A stretch of 18,217 nucleotides of DNA from NCBI GenBank assembly GCA_964574495.1, contig CAZNNT010000016.1, positions 1 through 18,217 of the forward strand, read 5' to 3'. Numbering within the stretch: position 1 is the first letter of the stretch; each line of letters starts with the position of its first letter. The notes beneath the pieces were generated by a model. The model saw only the letters and a program-made list of their open reading frames with translations. It searched no databases and was not told where the DNA came from. Origin of the DNA: HO2-45-28 sp964574495. GTDB lineage: Bacteria > Patescibacteriota > Minisyncoccia > HO2-45-28. Position numbers and translations under genes: made by a program. This document shows positions 7,460-14,621 of this stretch, one piece after another.

Positions 7460-8365
7460 ATGCTTATCGTAAGTCTTCCGCCTACGCATCAAGAAAAACT
7501 GCTAAAAAAAGTCATTACTCATCCTCAAGTGCGGGGGGTCCGGTATAACACCGGCATGAGTTCGGCTTACGAACCGCTCGAAACCGTACGGCGAATTCAG
7601 AGACTCGCCGCGCCTTTAGGCAAGCCGGTATTTATTGACTTAAAAGGAAAACAGCTCCGGGTGACCGAGTGGGCCAATCTGCCGGAAGGACCGATTGTTC
7701 TTAACCACAAAATTAAAGTTCAAATGCCGGCCAGGGTTTTTTTCCGCGGAGATAATCCTTGTAAGTTAAAAGAAGTCGTTGACGGGAATAAAATATACGT
7801 TGACCCTCTCCCTAAAGCTCCGGTCGGACGAGGACAAGCCGTCAACATACTTTCGGCTAAATTGGAAATTGAGGGCGGACTTCTCGCGCCCGACTACGCC
7901 TACATAGAATCGGCTCTGCGGGAGGGTATTACAAACTTTATGCTTTCGTTTGTTGAGAGTTTGAACGACGTTCGCGAACTGGAAAACGCGCTTGGAAAAT
8001 ACGCCGCAACTTCAAGTATCTGCCTTAAAATTGAATCGAAAGCCGGAATTGATTTTACGCGCGAAACAAGCGCCGCCTTACTTAAACCATACCGGCTCAT
8101 GGCCGCCCGCGACGATCTTATGATTCATATCGGCGCGCAAAAAATGCCGGGCGCTTTAAAAACCATAATCAAAAAAGACCCGACGGCCATCTGCGCGTCC
8201 CGTCTTTTAATGGGACTTGAGAATGGGGCGGTTTCCATGGCTGACGTTTCCGATTTGGAATACATGAAAATCCTCGGCTATTCCCGCTTTATGCTTTCTG
8301 ACGGAATTTCACGCGAACATTTTCCGGAAGCCATAAAATTTTGGCGGGAATACAACCGGTCTTGA
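7460..8365 (+). CDS. Compact pyruvate-kinase-like TIM-barrel protein
   Basis: The 301-aa protein aligns by eye with the catalytic barrel of pyruvate kinase but is far shorter than the usual 470 or so residues. Recognisable pieces in order are R28-Y-N30 (family RxN), IDLKGKQLRV (59-68, family D-x-KGPxIR), ALREGITNFMLSFVESLNDV (152-171, family EGVDFIALSFVRSxxDV), K190-I-E192 (catalytic Lys and metal-binding Glu), AARDDL (215-220, family ARGDLG with the metal Asp kept) and ADVSDLEYMKILGYSRFMLSDG (261-282). Residues about 80-130 look like a reduced B (lid) domain; the C-terminal allosteric domain is missing. Key residues are present, so phosphoenolpyruvate or a related enolate substrate is plausible, but it need not be the glycolytic enzyme. 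It has its own promoter and sits between the two VWA genes. ATG 7460 follows AAGGGGG. Confidence 0.75.
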   Translation: MLIVSLPPTHQEKLLKKVITHPQVRGVRYNTGMSSAYEPLETVRRIQRLAAPLGKPVFIDLKGKQLRVTEWANLPEGPIVLNHKIKVQMPARVFFRGDNPCKLKEVVDGNKIYVDPLPKAPVGRGQAVNILSAKLEIEGGLLAPDYAYIESALREGITNFMLSFVESLNDVRELENALGKYAATSSICLKIESKAGIDFTRETSAALLKPYRLMAARDDLMIHIGAQKMPGALKTIIKKDPTAICASRLLMGLENGAVSMADVSDLEYMKILGYSRFMLSDGISREHFPEAIKFWREYNRS

Positions 8366-8390
8366 CTAATTTTTAAAATCGGATTAAAAT
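8362..8390 (+). promoter_or_regulatory. Promoter of the VWA2 gene
   Basis: TTGACT (8362-8367) overlaps the stop codon of the upstream gene; a 17-base spacer is followed by TAAAAT (8385-8390). Expected transcription start is near 8397. Confidence 0.7.
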
Positions 8391-8400
8391 TCTTTGAGAT

Positions 8401-8429
8401 TTGAGCCGCTGTGTGTAAGGGCGGCTCAA
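8401..8429 (+). promoter_or_regulatory. Stem-loop at the 5' end of the VWA2 leader
   Basis: TTGAGCCGC pairs perfectly with GCGGCTCAA across an 11-base loop. No T-tract follows, and the hairpin lies just after the predicted start site, so it fits a 5' leader hairpin (RNA stability or regulation) better than a terminator, though weak termination of the upstream gene is possible. Confidence 0.55.
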
Positions 8430-8463
8430 GCATTCCCGCACCTTAACTCAAAAGGAGAAAGCA

Positions 8464-9606
8464 GTGAGAGAAAAAGGTAGTTGGTCAGATACAACCTACA
8501 AAACCAAAGCTGTTGTTGCCAAAACCCGCGGAACCGCAACATATGAAGGCGAAGATAGAGCCCGCCAAGGCAAAACGCTGGACCCGCTGGTTGACCCCAG
8601 CAAGTATGATGTCATCAGGCTGGCAAATAATCTTTTAGTGCCGGAGGGCGATGAATTTGTTTTGAAATTCGGAGTCGCCATGCCCGTTGAAACCGATTTG
8701 GACACGACCGGCTCAATGGGCGGAAATGTGGATATCGCCTTTAGAGTTTTACCGAAAGTTCAGAATCTTCTGGTTCAAGGCCCGAAAGCCGTTTTGAAAC
8801 GGTATCATACCCAAATTGCCACCGGAATTATTCAGGACCGAGTTGACCGGTATCCCTACCTTAGGTCGCAATTTGAGCCCGATAACGAAGTTGAGCGGCA
8901 AATGGGCCTTCTGGTTCCTGAGCGAGGTGGCGAAGATAACACGGAAGATTATCAGCTTGGTCTTTTTGCCGCGGCACTTCTCACCAGCGCCAGCATCACG
9001 AGTTACGGTCTCAAAGGATATCATTTTATTGTTGGGGATGAGATTGGTCGGGATGAGTTCGACGTCAGAGTCCTTGAGCAGGTTTTCGGACCGGATGTCC
9101 TGAAAAAGGCTTTCGGCTCCAAAACGCCTCAAACCCTTCCTTCAACCGCAGAAGTCGCGAAAAAAGCCCTTGAAAACTGGCATATATTTTACCTGCAGGT
9201 AGGCAACAGGCCTCGTATTGCTTACTGGTGGACCAAACTCATCGGCCAAAAACGCGTAATTCTGCTTCCGCGAACCGAGGACATTGCCGAAGTGCAGGCG
9301 TGCGTCATCGGCCTGACCGAAGGTGTCTTGGATACGCAAAGCGCGGTTGAGTTTCTGAAAGAATCGGGTGTGGCTGACAATGAAGCAAGCCGGATCGTAA
9401 ACGCGGTAGCCGGAATACCAATCGGCTTGCAGGCGACTTACCCTAATTTCGGACGAATCCCCTCTGCCGGATCAAGGTTTAAGACCCGGGAAGATATCTG
9501 GCCCGCTGATTCCAAAAAGTCCGGACCAAAAAGGACGCCCCCCAAAAAGAAAGACGAGAATGGCGGCGCGGACGGCAAAGAAAGTAAGCCAGACTGGAAG
9601 ATTTAA
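8464..9606 (+). CDS. VWA-domain protein 2 (DxTGSMG MIDAS, KPDWKI tail)
   Basis: The 380-aa protein is a paralogue of the VWA protein at 6323. Its MIDAS is D80-T-T-G-S-M-G86, again with Thr for the first Ser. ERGGEDNTEDYQLGLF (about 154-169) stands at the MIDAS threonine and YHFIVGDEIG gives the same GDE as in VWA1. The N-terminal 70 residues contain LDPLVDPSKYDVIRLANNLL, which corresponds loosely to MDPALLPKDRRLICKARNPL in VWA1. The C-terminus is a Lys/Pro/Gly linker ending KESKPDWKI. It starts with GTG 8464; AAAGGAG lies six bases upstream. It has its own promoter and a 5' leader hairpin. It is probably cytoplasmic and a partner or substrate of the AAA+ ATPase at 3934, by analogy with other AAA+/VWA pairs. 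Confidence 0.85.
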   Translation: MREKGSWSDTTYKTKAVVAKTRGTATYEGEDRARQGKTLDPLVDPSKYDVIRLANNLLVPEGDEFVLKFGVAMPVETDLDTTGSMGGNVDIAFRVLPKVQNLLVQGPKAVLKRYHTQIATGIIQDRVDRYPYLRSQFEPDNEVERQMGLLVPERGGEDNTEDYQLGLFAAALLTSASITSYGLKGYHFIVGDEIGRDEFDVRVLEQVFGPDVLKKAFGSKTPQTLPSTAEVAKKALENWHIFYLQVGNRPRIAYWWTKLIGQKRVILLPRTEDIAEVQACVIGLTEGVLDTQSAVEFLKESGVADNEASRIVNAVAGIPIGLQATYPNFGRIPSAGSRFKTREDIWPADSKKSGPKRTPPKKKDENGGADGKESKPDWKI

Positions 9607-9616
9607 CTTCCGAAGC

Positions 9617-9644
9617 AAAGAGCGGTCCCGAGACCGCTCTTTTT
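9617..9644 (+). terminator. Terminator or attenuator between VWA2 and the PurA-like gene
   Basis: AAAGAGCGGTC pairs with GACCGCTCTTT across CCGA, with T following. The ribosome binding site of the next gene starts only a few bases later and no separate promoter is seen, so the PurA-like gene probably depends on read-through. Confidence 0.75.
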
Positions 9645-9658
9645 AAAAAAGGAGGAAC

Positions 9659-11047
9659 ATGTTGCCAAACGCCAAAAAAGCATTTGTGATAACCGGGTTG
9701 GGCTACGGCGATGAGGGTAAAGGAAAAACAACGCATTGGTTGTGTTCAAAACACAAAGCTCACACGGTCGTGCGAACAGGGGGCCCTCAAGCCTTACACC
9801 GGGTTGTAAGCTCAAACGGACAAGAACACGTCCATGCCCAATTCGGAAGCGGAACCCTATCAGGGTCGGCGACACATTTGTCAAAAAACATGGTGATTGA
9901 CCCATACGCGATTTTAGCCGAAGGCAGAGCGCTGAAATACGAACTTGGAATTAAAGACATATTTGAACGGCTAACCATTCATGAAAACGCTTTGGTCATT
10001 ACTCCTTTTCAGGCCATAGCCAACCGCCTGCGGGAACTCGCGCGCAAAGACGCAAGACACGGCTCTGTGGGAGTCGGCGTCGGCGAAACCGTAATTGATG
10101 CCGAACTTTTTGAAGAAACGGCGGTCCGGGCAAAAGACCTAAAAAGGCCTAAGCTTCTTTTGGACAAACTTGAGGCAATCAAGAAAAGGAAAACGCGCGA
10201 GCTTGAAGAAATCATCAGCCGCGCGGATAATTTGCCCAAAATCGCCCGAGACAGAGCCCGCCTGGAAACAAATAATCTAAAAAACGACGGCACCATTGAG
10301 TGGGCCGTTGGATGGTTTGCCGAACTTGTATCAGCCGCCGATATCGTTGACGACAATTACTTTTCGGAAAAAATACTCGGAGTGGACGGCACGGTTGTTT
10401 TTGAGGGCTCGCAAGGCGTGATGCTGGATCGCCTGCTCGGATTTCATCCTTACACGACAAAAGTCAGAACGATTCCGGAAATTGCGCTTTCTCTTATTCG
10501 AGAATGCGCTTATGACGGCAACATTGAAAGTTTGGGCGTCTTAAGAACATACCATACGCGCCACGGCGCCGGACCTTTCGTCAGCGAGTGCGCCGAGCTC
10601 ACGAAAAAATTACCTGACGCGACCAACAGCGATCACCCTTGGCAGGGAAAATTCCGAGTCGGATATTTTGATATTGTCGCGGCGAAATACGCCATCGGCG
10701 CCTGCGGCGCGACAGGCAACTTAAACGGACTTGTAATTACCTGCGTGGACCGGATAGAACCTCTCGGGGAATGGAAAATCTGCGGATCATATAAAAATGG
10801 CCCCGAAACAATAGACAACATTGCTGTTTCGCTTGAAACCGGCGAACGCCAGCTCAAATACCAAGAAAAACTTGGACAGCTTCTATGCCGATGCCGTCCC
10901 AATATCACGGTTTTTAAGACCAAAGGGAGGGCAATAGGTCTTTGTTCGGACATATTAAGCAGTGAACTGAATCTTCCTGTTACGGCCGTATCAGTCGGAC
11001 CTACGGAAAAAAACTGCGTTGAATCGACAGTAAATACAAAAAATTAA
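9659..11047 (+). CDS. Divergent adenylosuccinate synthetase (PurA)-like enzyme with altered active site
   Basis: The 462-aa protein (PurA is about 430) has the family layout: GYGDEGKGK (15-23, GDEGKGK with the catalytic Asp18 kept), RTGGPQALH (39-47), a GSVGVGVGE segment (135-143, family GTTGRGIGP), VVFEGSQGVMLD (246-257, family FEGAQGxxLD), TRHGAGPFVSE (300-310, family TRVGxGPFPTE) and SVGPTEKN near the C-terminus. The changes matter. The family GGHNAGH reads GGPQALH, so the catalytic His (E. coli His41) is Pro43, and the GTP-base motif TKxD reads TCVD (361-364). A charged helical stretch (about 160-205) may be an insertion. It may ligate another substrate pair, or have lost activity. No PurB is seen here. 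ATG 9659 with AAAGGAGG. Likely the last gene of the cluster. Confidence 0.82.
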   Translation: MLPNAKKAFVITGLGYGDEGKGKTTHWLCSKHKAHTVVRTGGPQALHRVVSSNGQEHVHAQFGSGTLSGSATHLSKNMVIDPYAILAEGRALKYELGIKDIFERLTIHENALVITPFQAIANRLRELARKDARHGSVGVGVGETVIDAELFEETAVRAKDLKRPKLLLDKLEAIKKRKTRELEEIISRADNLPKIARDRARLETNNLKNDGTIEWAVGWFAELVSAADIVDDNYFSEKILGVDGTVVFEGSQGVMLDRLLGFHPYTTKVRTIPEIALSLIRECAYDGNIESLGVLRTYHTRHGAGPFVSECAELTKKLPDATNSDHPWQGKFRVGYFDIVAAKYAIGACGATGNLNGLVITCVDRIEPLGEWKICGSYKNGPETIDNIAVSLETGERQLKYQEKLGQLLCRCRPNITVFKTKGRAIGLCSDILSSELNLPVTAVSVGPTEKNCVESTVNTKN

Positions 11048-11050
11048 AAT

Positions 11051-11076
11051 GGGCAGTCCCGATGATCGGACTGCCC
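11051..11076. terminator. Bidirectional terminator between convergent genes
   Basis: GGGCAGTCC pairs perfectly with GGACTGCCC. The plus strand continues TTATTTATTTT and the minus strand ATTTTAATTTTT, so it can end both the PurA-like gene and the convergent nucleotidyltransferase gene, whose stop codon lies next to it. Confidence 0.9.
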
Positions 11077-12999
11077 TTATTTATTTTCCGCGCGTTCTTT
11101 CAGCCGCGGAAGATATACTCTTGAAATGAACAACTTTGCCGCGATTCTCCGATATCCTGAATCCCAGAAAGAACTTTGCGGGTCCAAACCGCGCGCGTGT
11201 TCGGTTTTGATGCCTCCGTATTCCGGATAAAGACGCCTATATCCTTTATGCATTAAACGGTACTGTAAAACTTCCCGCTCCATCTCGCCAAGCCACACAC
11301 TCTTTGCGTCGCGTCCGTTAAACTTTTTACCTTCGGAGTAAATAAATCCCGGAAGAAGACGCGAGTAAAGCTCACGAATCGCGTCTTTTTTTCCGAGCCA
11401 TACGCCGGCGAATAACAGATGTATCCACGTGCTGTCGGCAAGAAAAACATCCGCGTCGGGAAAGTCCAGGACCCGCAATCCGTCTTTTTCTTCGGCAAGC
11501 CAGAACTCAACTATTTTTCCGTCAATTTTTTTATGCGAAAACGCCCGCGACAGCGCTTGCCGTATTTCCGGCCGTCTGGTTTTAGAAACTCCCGGCCTGA
11601 CAAACACCGCGACATCAAGATCGGCGCTATTTTTTGCGTATCCTTTCAACCGAGACCCGAAAAATATTACGGCAGGATACACGGCCCGCGAAACTTCGGG
11701 GTCTGTCGCTATAAAATCTATCCCCGGCTTTAGGTCTCTGATTTCATTTCCAATAATATCTTCGCCTTTTGAAATCGGGGCATCCAGCCGCGAAAGCCGA
11801 ATACCAAAGCGTTCCGTATATGAAAAGTCAACTACGCCGAGATTCGCCAAACGCGAAAATGAACTTATAAGCGCGTCCCTTGTTCCTGGCGCGTTTTTTA
11901 GCCACAAATTTCGCATACATTTTTCATGAGCAAGAAATAGTTGGCCGGCTTTTTCCGAATCATATTCCGCAATCGTCTCGGCCGATTTTCTCACACCATT
12001 AATAACTGACAGACGGACGACCTTGTCTGATGCCCGCGCAAGAAAGGCACGGGTATCGTCGGAAGATAAAAAGCCGGATACCAGCATTTCTGAAATCCTT
12101 TCGGCATATTTTTCAATCAGCGCGTTTTCTCTTTCCTGCCTCTCCCAAGCAACCCTTAACTTAGGAATACCGCGCGAAAAATCGAGGGCCTCTCGCATAT
12201 CTATCTTTTTTGTTTCAAAATCCAAATCCGAAACCATATTCCCAAGCAAGATTTTCCCTTTTTCTTTTCCGGATTCGCGGACTATTTTTTTCTTCTCTGT
12301 TTTATACAAATATAAGTCGCAAAGGTCCATGATCCGTTTGAGCTCTTCTGGAGACACTAAAGACATGTCGGCAAGAACCGGCAAGGCGTCAATGACGCTA
12401 TTTTTCAAAACCCCGCTCCCGTCTCCGGTCAGAATATTAAAGACGGATTCAACTGAAATAAGGCCTTTTTGCGCCAGTTTGGGAATAAGATGCGCCGCCT
12501 TGCAAACCATACTTTGGCCGCCAGGGCTTATTTCCGGCTCTAAAATATCCCCGTCCGAAAAATTCGCGCGCACGTCAATTTCTTTAAGCAGCTCCCGCCA
12601 GCACTTTAAATAAATTTCAGTAAACCTCCCAGCGGAATCCGCAAGCTTGTCGGATGACATCAGCCATGACTTGTCCGGAAGAAACTCAAACGGCAAATAC
12701 AATATCAGCCGTTTATGCGACTGATCGGCTTCAAGAAAATCAGCAAGTAACTCGTATACTTCGCCGGCGATTTCTAAAGCGATTTCTCCAAAATCAACCG
12801 CTTTTGTAATTTCCGTTGTCGGCTTCGGCATCCACCGGAATAAGTCATCGAGCTTGGCGGATAATTTGCGCCGCGTTTCTGATTGAGCGACTACCTCAGG
12901 GTTGTCTAGAATATCTTTCGGCCAAAAAGAGCTCTCTTTGCCCGCCGCAAGAAGCGATTCAACGGGAGGCGAAGTGACGACTAACTTTCGGGTGGGCAT
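11077..12999 (-). CDS. Large protein with polymerase-beta-type nucleotidyltransferase domain
   Basis: The 640-aa protein has a clear nucleotidyltransferase core at about residues 440-500: FFGSRLKGYA (446-455) is the GSxxxG motif, D460-L-D462 the two metal carboxylates, and E498 in KIVEFWLA a candidate third. Residues 160-220 (KAAHLIPKLAQKGLI, then VIDALPVLADMSLV) look like HEAT-type helical repeats, and most of the first 400 residues seem helical. The C-terminal 140 residues (VLQYRLMHKGYRRLYPEYGG, then SGYRRIAAKLFISRVYLPRL) are helical and may bind substrate or RNA. Target unknown: such domains modify nucleic acids, proteins or small molecules, and no HEPN partner is next to it. ATG 12999 has GAGGTG upstream and a strong promoter at 13035-13063. 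It is convergent with the AAA+/VWA cluster, so a link is only suggested by position. Confidence 0.78.
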   Translation of the reverse strand: MPTRKLVVTSPPVESLLAAGKESSFWPKDILDNPEVVAQSETRRKLSAKLDDLFRWMPKPTTEITKAVDFGEIALEIAGEVYELLADFLEADQSHKRLILYLPFEFLPDKSWLMSSDKLADSAGRFTEIYLKCWRELLKEIDVRANFSDGDILEPEISPGGQSMVCKAAHLIPKLAQKGLISVESVFNILTGDGSGVLKNSVIDALPVLADMSLVSPEELKRIMDLCDLYLYKTEKKKIVRESGKEKGKILLGNMVSDLDFETKKIDMREALDFSRGIPKLRVAWERQERENALIEKYAERISEMLVSGFLSSDDTRAFLARASDKVVRLSVINGVRKSAETIAEYDSEKAGQLFLAHEKCMRNLWLKNAPGTRDALISSFSRLANLGVVDFSYTERFGIRLSRLDAPISKGEDIIGNEIRDLKPGIDFIATDPEVSRAVYPAVIFFGSRLKGYAKNSADLDVAVFVRPGVSKTRRPEIRQALSRAFSHKKIDGKIVEFWLAEEKDGLRVLDFPDADVFLADSTWIHLLFAGVWLGKKDAIRELYSRLLPGFIYSEGKKFNGRDAKSVWLGEMEREVLQYRLMHKGYRRLYPEYGGIKTEHARGLDPQSSFWDSGYRRIAAKLFISRVYLPRLKERAENK

Positions 13000-13034
13000 C
13001 CGGCACCTCGCAAGTTGTCAAAGTATTATTGGAT

Positions 13035-13063
13035 ATTATACTTAAATTTTAAAACTTTGTAAA
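13035..13063 (-). promoter_or_regulatory. Promoter of the nucleotidyltransferase gene
   Basis: On the minus strand TTTACA (13063-13058), a 17-base spacer and a perfect TATAAT (13040-13035), followed by a leader of about 30 bases. Confidence 0.75.
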
Positions 13064-13068
13064 TAGTT

Positions 13069-13836
13069 TTACGGCCTTTCGGCCGGGTTATAGCGCCTTA
13101 CGAGTATTTCAATATTTTTGGGCTCCTCGGTGATTGCCGTTTTGGGCCAGGAGAAAAAAACGGCTCTTTCGGCACTACCCCCTATTTCATCAACATTGGT
13201 AAGACTCGCGCCGATTGCTTTTCCTACATCATCATATAAAATAGCGGAAATCTGAATATTCTTTATCGCGAAAATATCGTTATTGCGTAAAACCGCGCTT
13301 AGTCGGGGCTGCGGCAAAAGCGAGAAATCACGGGAAACCGCAATAATGTTTGTCGGAGAATATTCGGCAAAGCGCCACTTGACCGGGTCAATTTCAACCA
13401 AAGCCCTCACCGGAATACGCTCTCCCGTTGCGAATGTGGGGTCTAATATTAAAATTTTTTCGTTCGGATTTATAAAAGTGGAGCCCTCTTTAAGGCCAAT
13501 GACGATATTTTGTTCATCATAAATTTTCATGCGGTAAGTAAATTTGTCGGAGGCGGCCGAATTGTGGGTATTTTCAATGAGTGCGGCGACTTCGTAAAAA
13601 CCGTCCGCCAATTTAAAAAGGCGGGTCCATAAAACTACGGGCTGGGTGAGATTTTCAAGACACGGCTTGCAGGGGCCGCCGCAATCCGCTTTTTCTTCTC
13701 CTTGATTTTTTTTATTGTCAAAACAAGTCGCTTCGGGTGTTACTTGAAAAGCAATATAAATGATTAACGTCAAAGGAATAATAATCAAAACGCCAAGATA
13801 AAAAAGCTGTTTTTTAAACCGCCAAGCAAATGCCAT
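13069..13836 (-). CDS. Membrane-anchored extracytoplasmic protein with a Cys cluster
   Basis: The 255-aa protein has one N-terminal membrane segment (about 11-31) after a positive FKKQ. Just outside it is CFDNKKNQGEEKADCGGPC followed by KPC, with Cys at 38, 52, 56 and 59. This cluster resembles the C(S/F)DGxxNxxEtxvDCGGxCxxC motif repeated in surface proteins of CPR and other bacteria. The rest is beta-rich (EVAALIENTH, RMKIYDEQNIVIG, NIQISAILYDDVG), suggesting immunoglobulin-like folds. No enzyme motif is seen. ATG 13836 has no Shine-Dalgarno; a TATATT lies only a few bases upstream (13850-13845), so the transcript may be leaderless. Its last codons form a CGGCC-TTTC-GGCCG hairpin (13072-13085) that may help termination. 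Confidence 0.75.
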   Translation of the reverse strand: MAFAWRFKKQLFYLGVLIIIPLTLIIYIAFQVTPEATCFDNKKNQGEEKADCGGPCKPCLENLTQPVVLWTRLFKLADGFYEVAALIENTHNSAASDKFTYRMKIYDEQNIVIGLKEGSTFINPNEKILILDPTFATGERIPVRALVEIDPVKWRFAEYSPTNIIAVSRDFSLLPQPRLSAVLRNNDIFAIKNIQISAILYDDVGKAIGASLTNVDEIGGSAERAVFFSWPKTAITEEPKNIEILVRRYNPAERP

Positions 13837-13854
13837 ATATATTGAATATAAATG

Positions 13855-13891
13855 AAAAAGGCGGCCTCGGCAAAATTTGCCAAGACCGCCT
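13855..13891 (-). terminator. Terminator after the 67-aa gene
   Basis: On the minus strand AGGCGG and TTGGCAAA pair with the matching TTTTGCC and CCGCCT arms, followed by TTTTT. It ends only about 20 bases before the start of the next minus-strand gene. Confidence 0.8.
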
Positions 13892-13916
13892 ACCCCCCTT
13901 CGTCGCGAGGGACGAC

Positions 13917-14120
13917 CTACTCTTTCACCTTCTGAAAAAACTCTCCTGCGAGCCAGACGAATGAACCGAAAGAAATCTCAATCTCAATCATCTGACGACC
14001 TCCGGGGAGATTCTGAACGCGAAGAACTTTGAATCTTCGTCCTTTCACTATTCCCTTGTCGATATCGGTCCTGATGGCAACGACAAAATCATGCTTCTGA
14101 AACGGTCCGGTTTTTGACAT
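13917..14120 (-). CDS. Small hypothetical protein, 67 aa
   Basis: The start is ATG 14120, because AAAGGAGA lies eight bases upstream; the longer frame from 14189 would run through that site. The peptide MSKTGPFQKHDFVVAIRTDI continues with GIVKGRRFKVLRVQNLPGG, RQMIEIEISFGSFVWLAGEFF and QKVKE. It is small, basic, without membrane segment, and strand-rich, in the style of an SH3-like barrel. The family is not recognised. It is followed by its own terminator. Confidence 0.65.
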   Translation of the reverse strand: MSKTGPFQKHDFVVAIRTDIDKGIVKGRRFKVLRVQNLPGGRQMIEIEISFGSFVWLAGEFFQKVKE

Positions 14121-14200
14121 CTTCCGTTCTCCTTTACGGTTTAAAGAACTTGCTTTCCCCGAAACTCTGCGCTTCGGGACTCCACCCAACGCGCCACTTT

Positions 14201-14223
14201 TGGTCTAAGTCCGACTTAGACCA
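14201..14223. repeat. Perfect palindrome with AAGTC-N-GACTT core
   Basis: TGGTCTAAGTC and its exact reverse complement (11-base arms) flank a single C. Outside it, ACTTT and AAAGT extend the stem with a two-base bulge. The core matches that of the two palindromes at 14663 and 15339. Confidence 0.8.
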
Positions 14224-14247
14224 GTAAAGTCGCGCACTCGGTGGAAA

Positions 14248-14272
14248 GGGAATCCGGATTGGACGGATTCCC
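14248..14272 (-). terminator. Hairpin downstream of the small membrane protein gene
   Basis: GGGAATCCG pairs with CGGATTCCC across a seven-base loop. On the minus strand it is followed by a short TTT, so it may be a weak terminator for the gene ending at 14311. Confidence 0.5.
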
Positions 14273-14310
14273 CCACTCGCGCTCATTTTTTTGTTTTTAA
14301 AGTTAGAACA

Positions 14311-14535
14311 TCAGGTCCTCCTTTCTTTGACCGGCTCACGAAGAGCCGCCAACATGGCCGCCTCAAAATCTTTCTTGAACAGCCAGCGGAGGTAAGGAAA
14401 GAAGTGAATGGCGATAAGGACTGTGGCGGCCGTCAGAAAAATGATGCTAGACGTTTCTGTGTAGCCCCAGCCCAACGCCATTCCAGACAACACTCCCGCC
14501 AAAGCCAGAAAAACCCGAATCACCTTTTGCATCAT
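14311..14535 (-). CDS. Small two-helix membrane protein
   Basis: The 74-aa protein has two hydrophobic segments, about 7-25 (VFLALAGVLSGMALGWGY) and 31-52 (IIFLTAATVLIAIHFFPYL), with a basic KK near 54 and a charged C-terminal tail (REPVKERRT). No known family is recognised; it could be a small subunit or regulator in the inner membrane. AAGGAG lies upstream and fits either ATG 14535 or the next ATG at 14532. A promoter lies at 14622-14650. Confidence 0.65.
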   Translation of the reverse strand: MMQKVIRVFLALAGVLSGMALGWGYTETSSIIFLTAATVLIAIHFFPYLRWLFKKDFEAAMLAALREPVKERRT

Positions 14536-14621
14536 TCACACTCCTTCTCTGTTTGTGGTGGATTCCACATCCGAGAACCCCTATCTTGTCTTGAAAAAGA
14601 GCTTAATCCTTATACCCTAAA

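Noticed and set aside
12023..12613. 196-aa open frame on the plus strand
   Set aside because: It is antisense to the nucleotidyltransferase gene and has the Ser-rich composition of a shadow frame.
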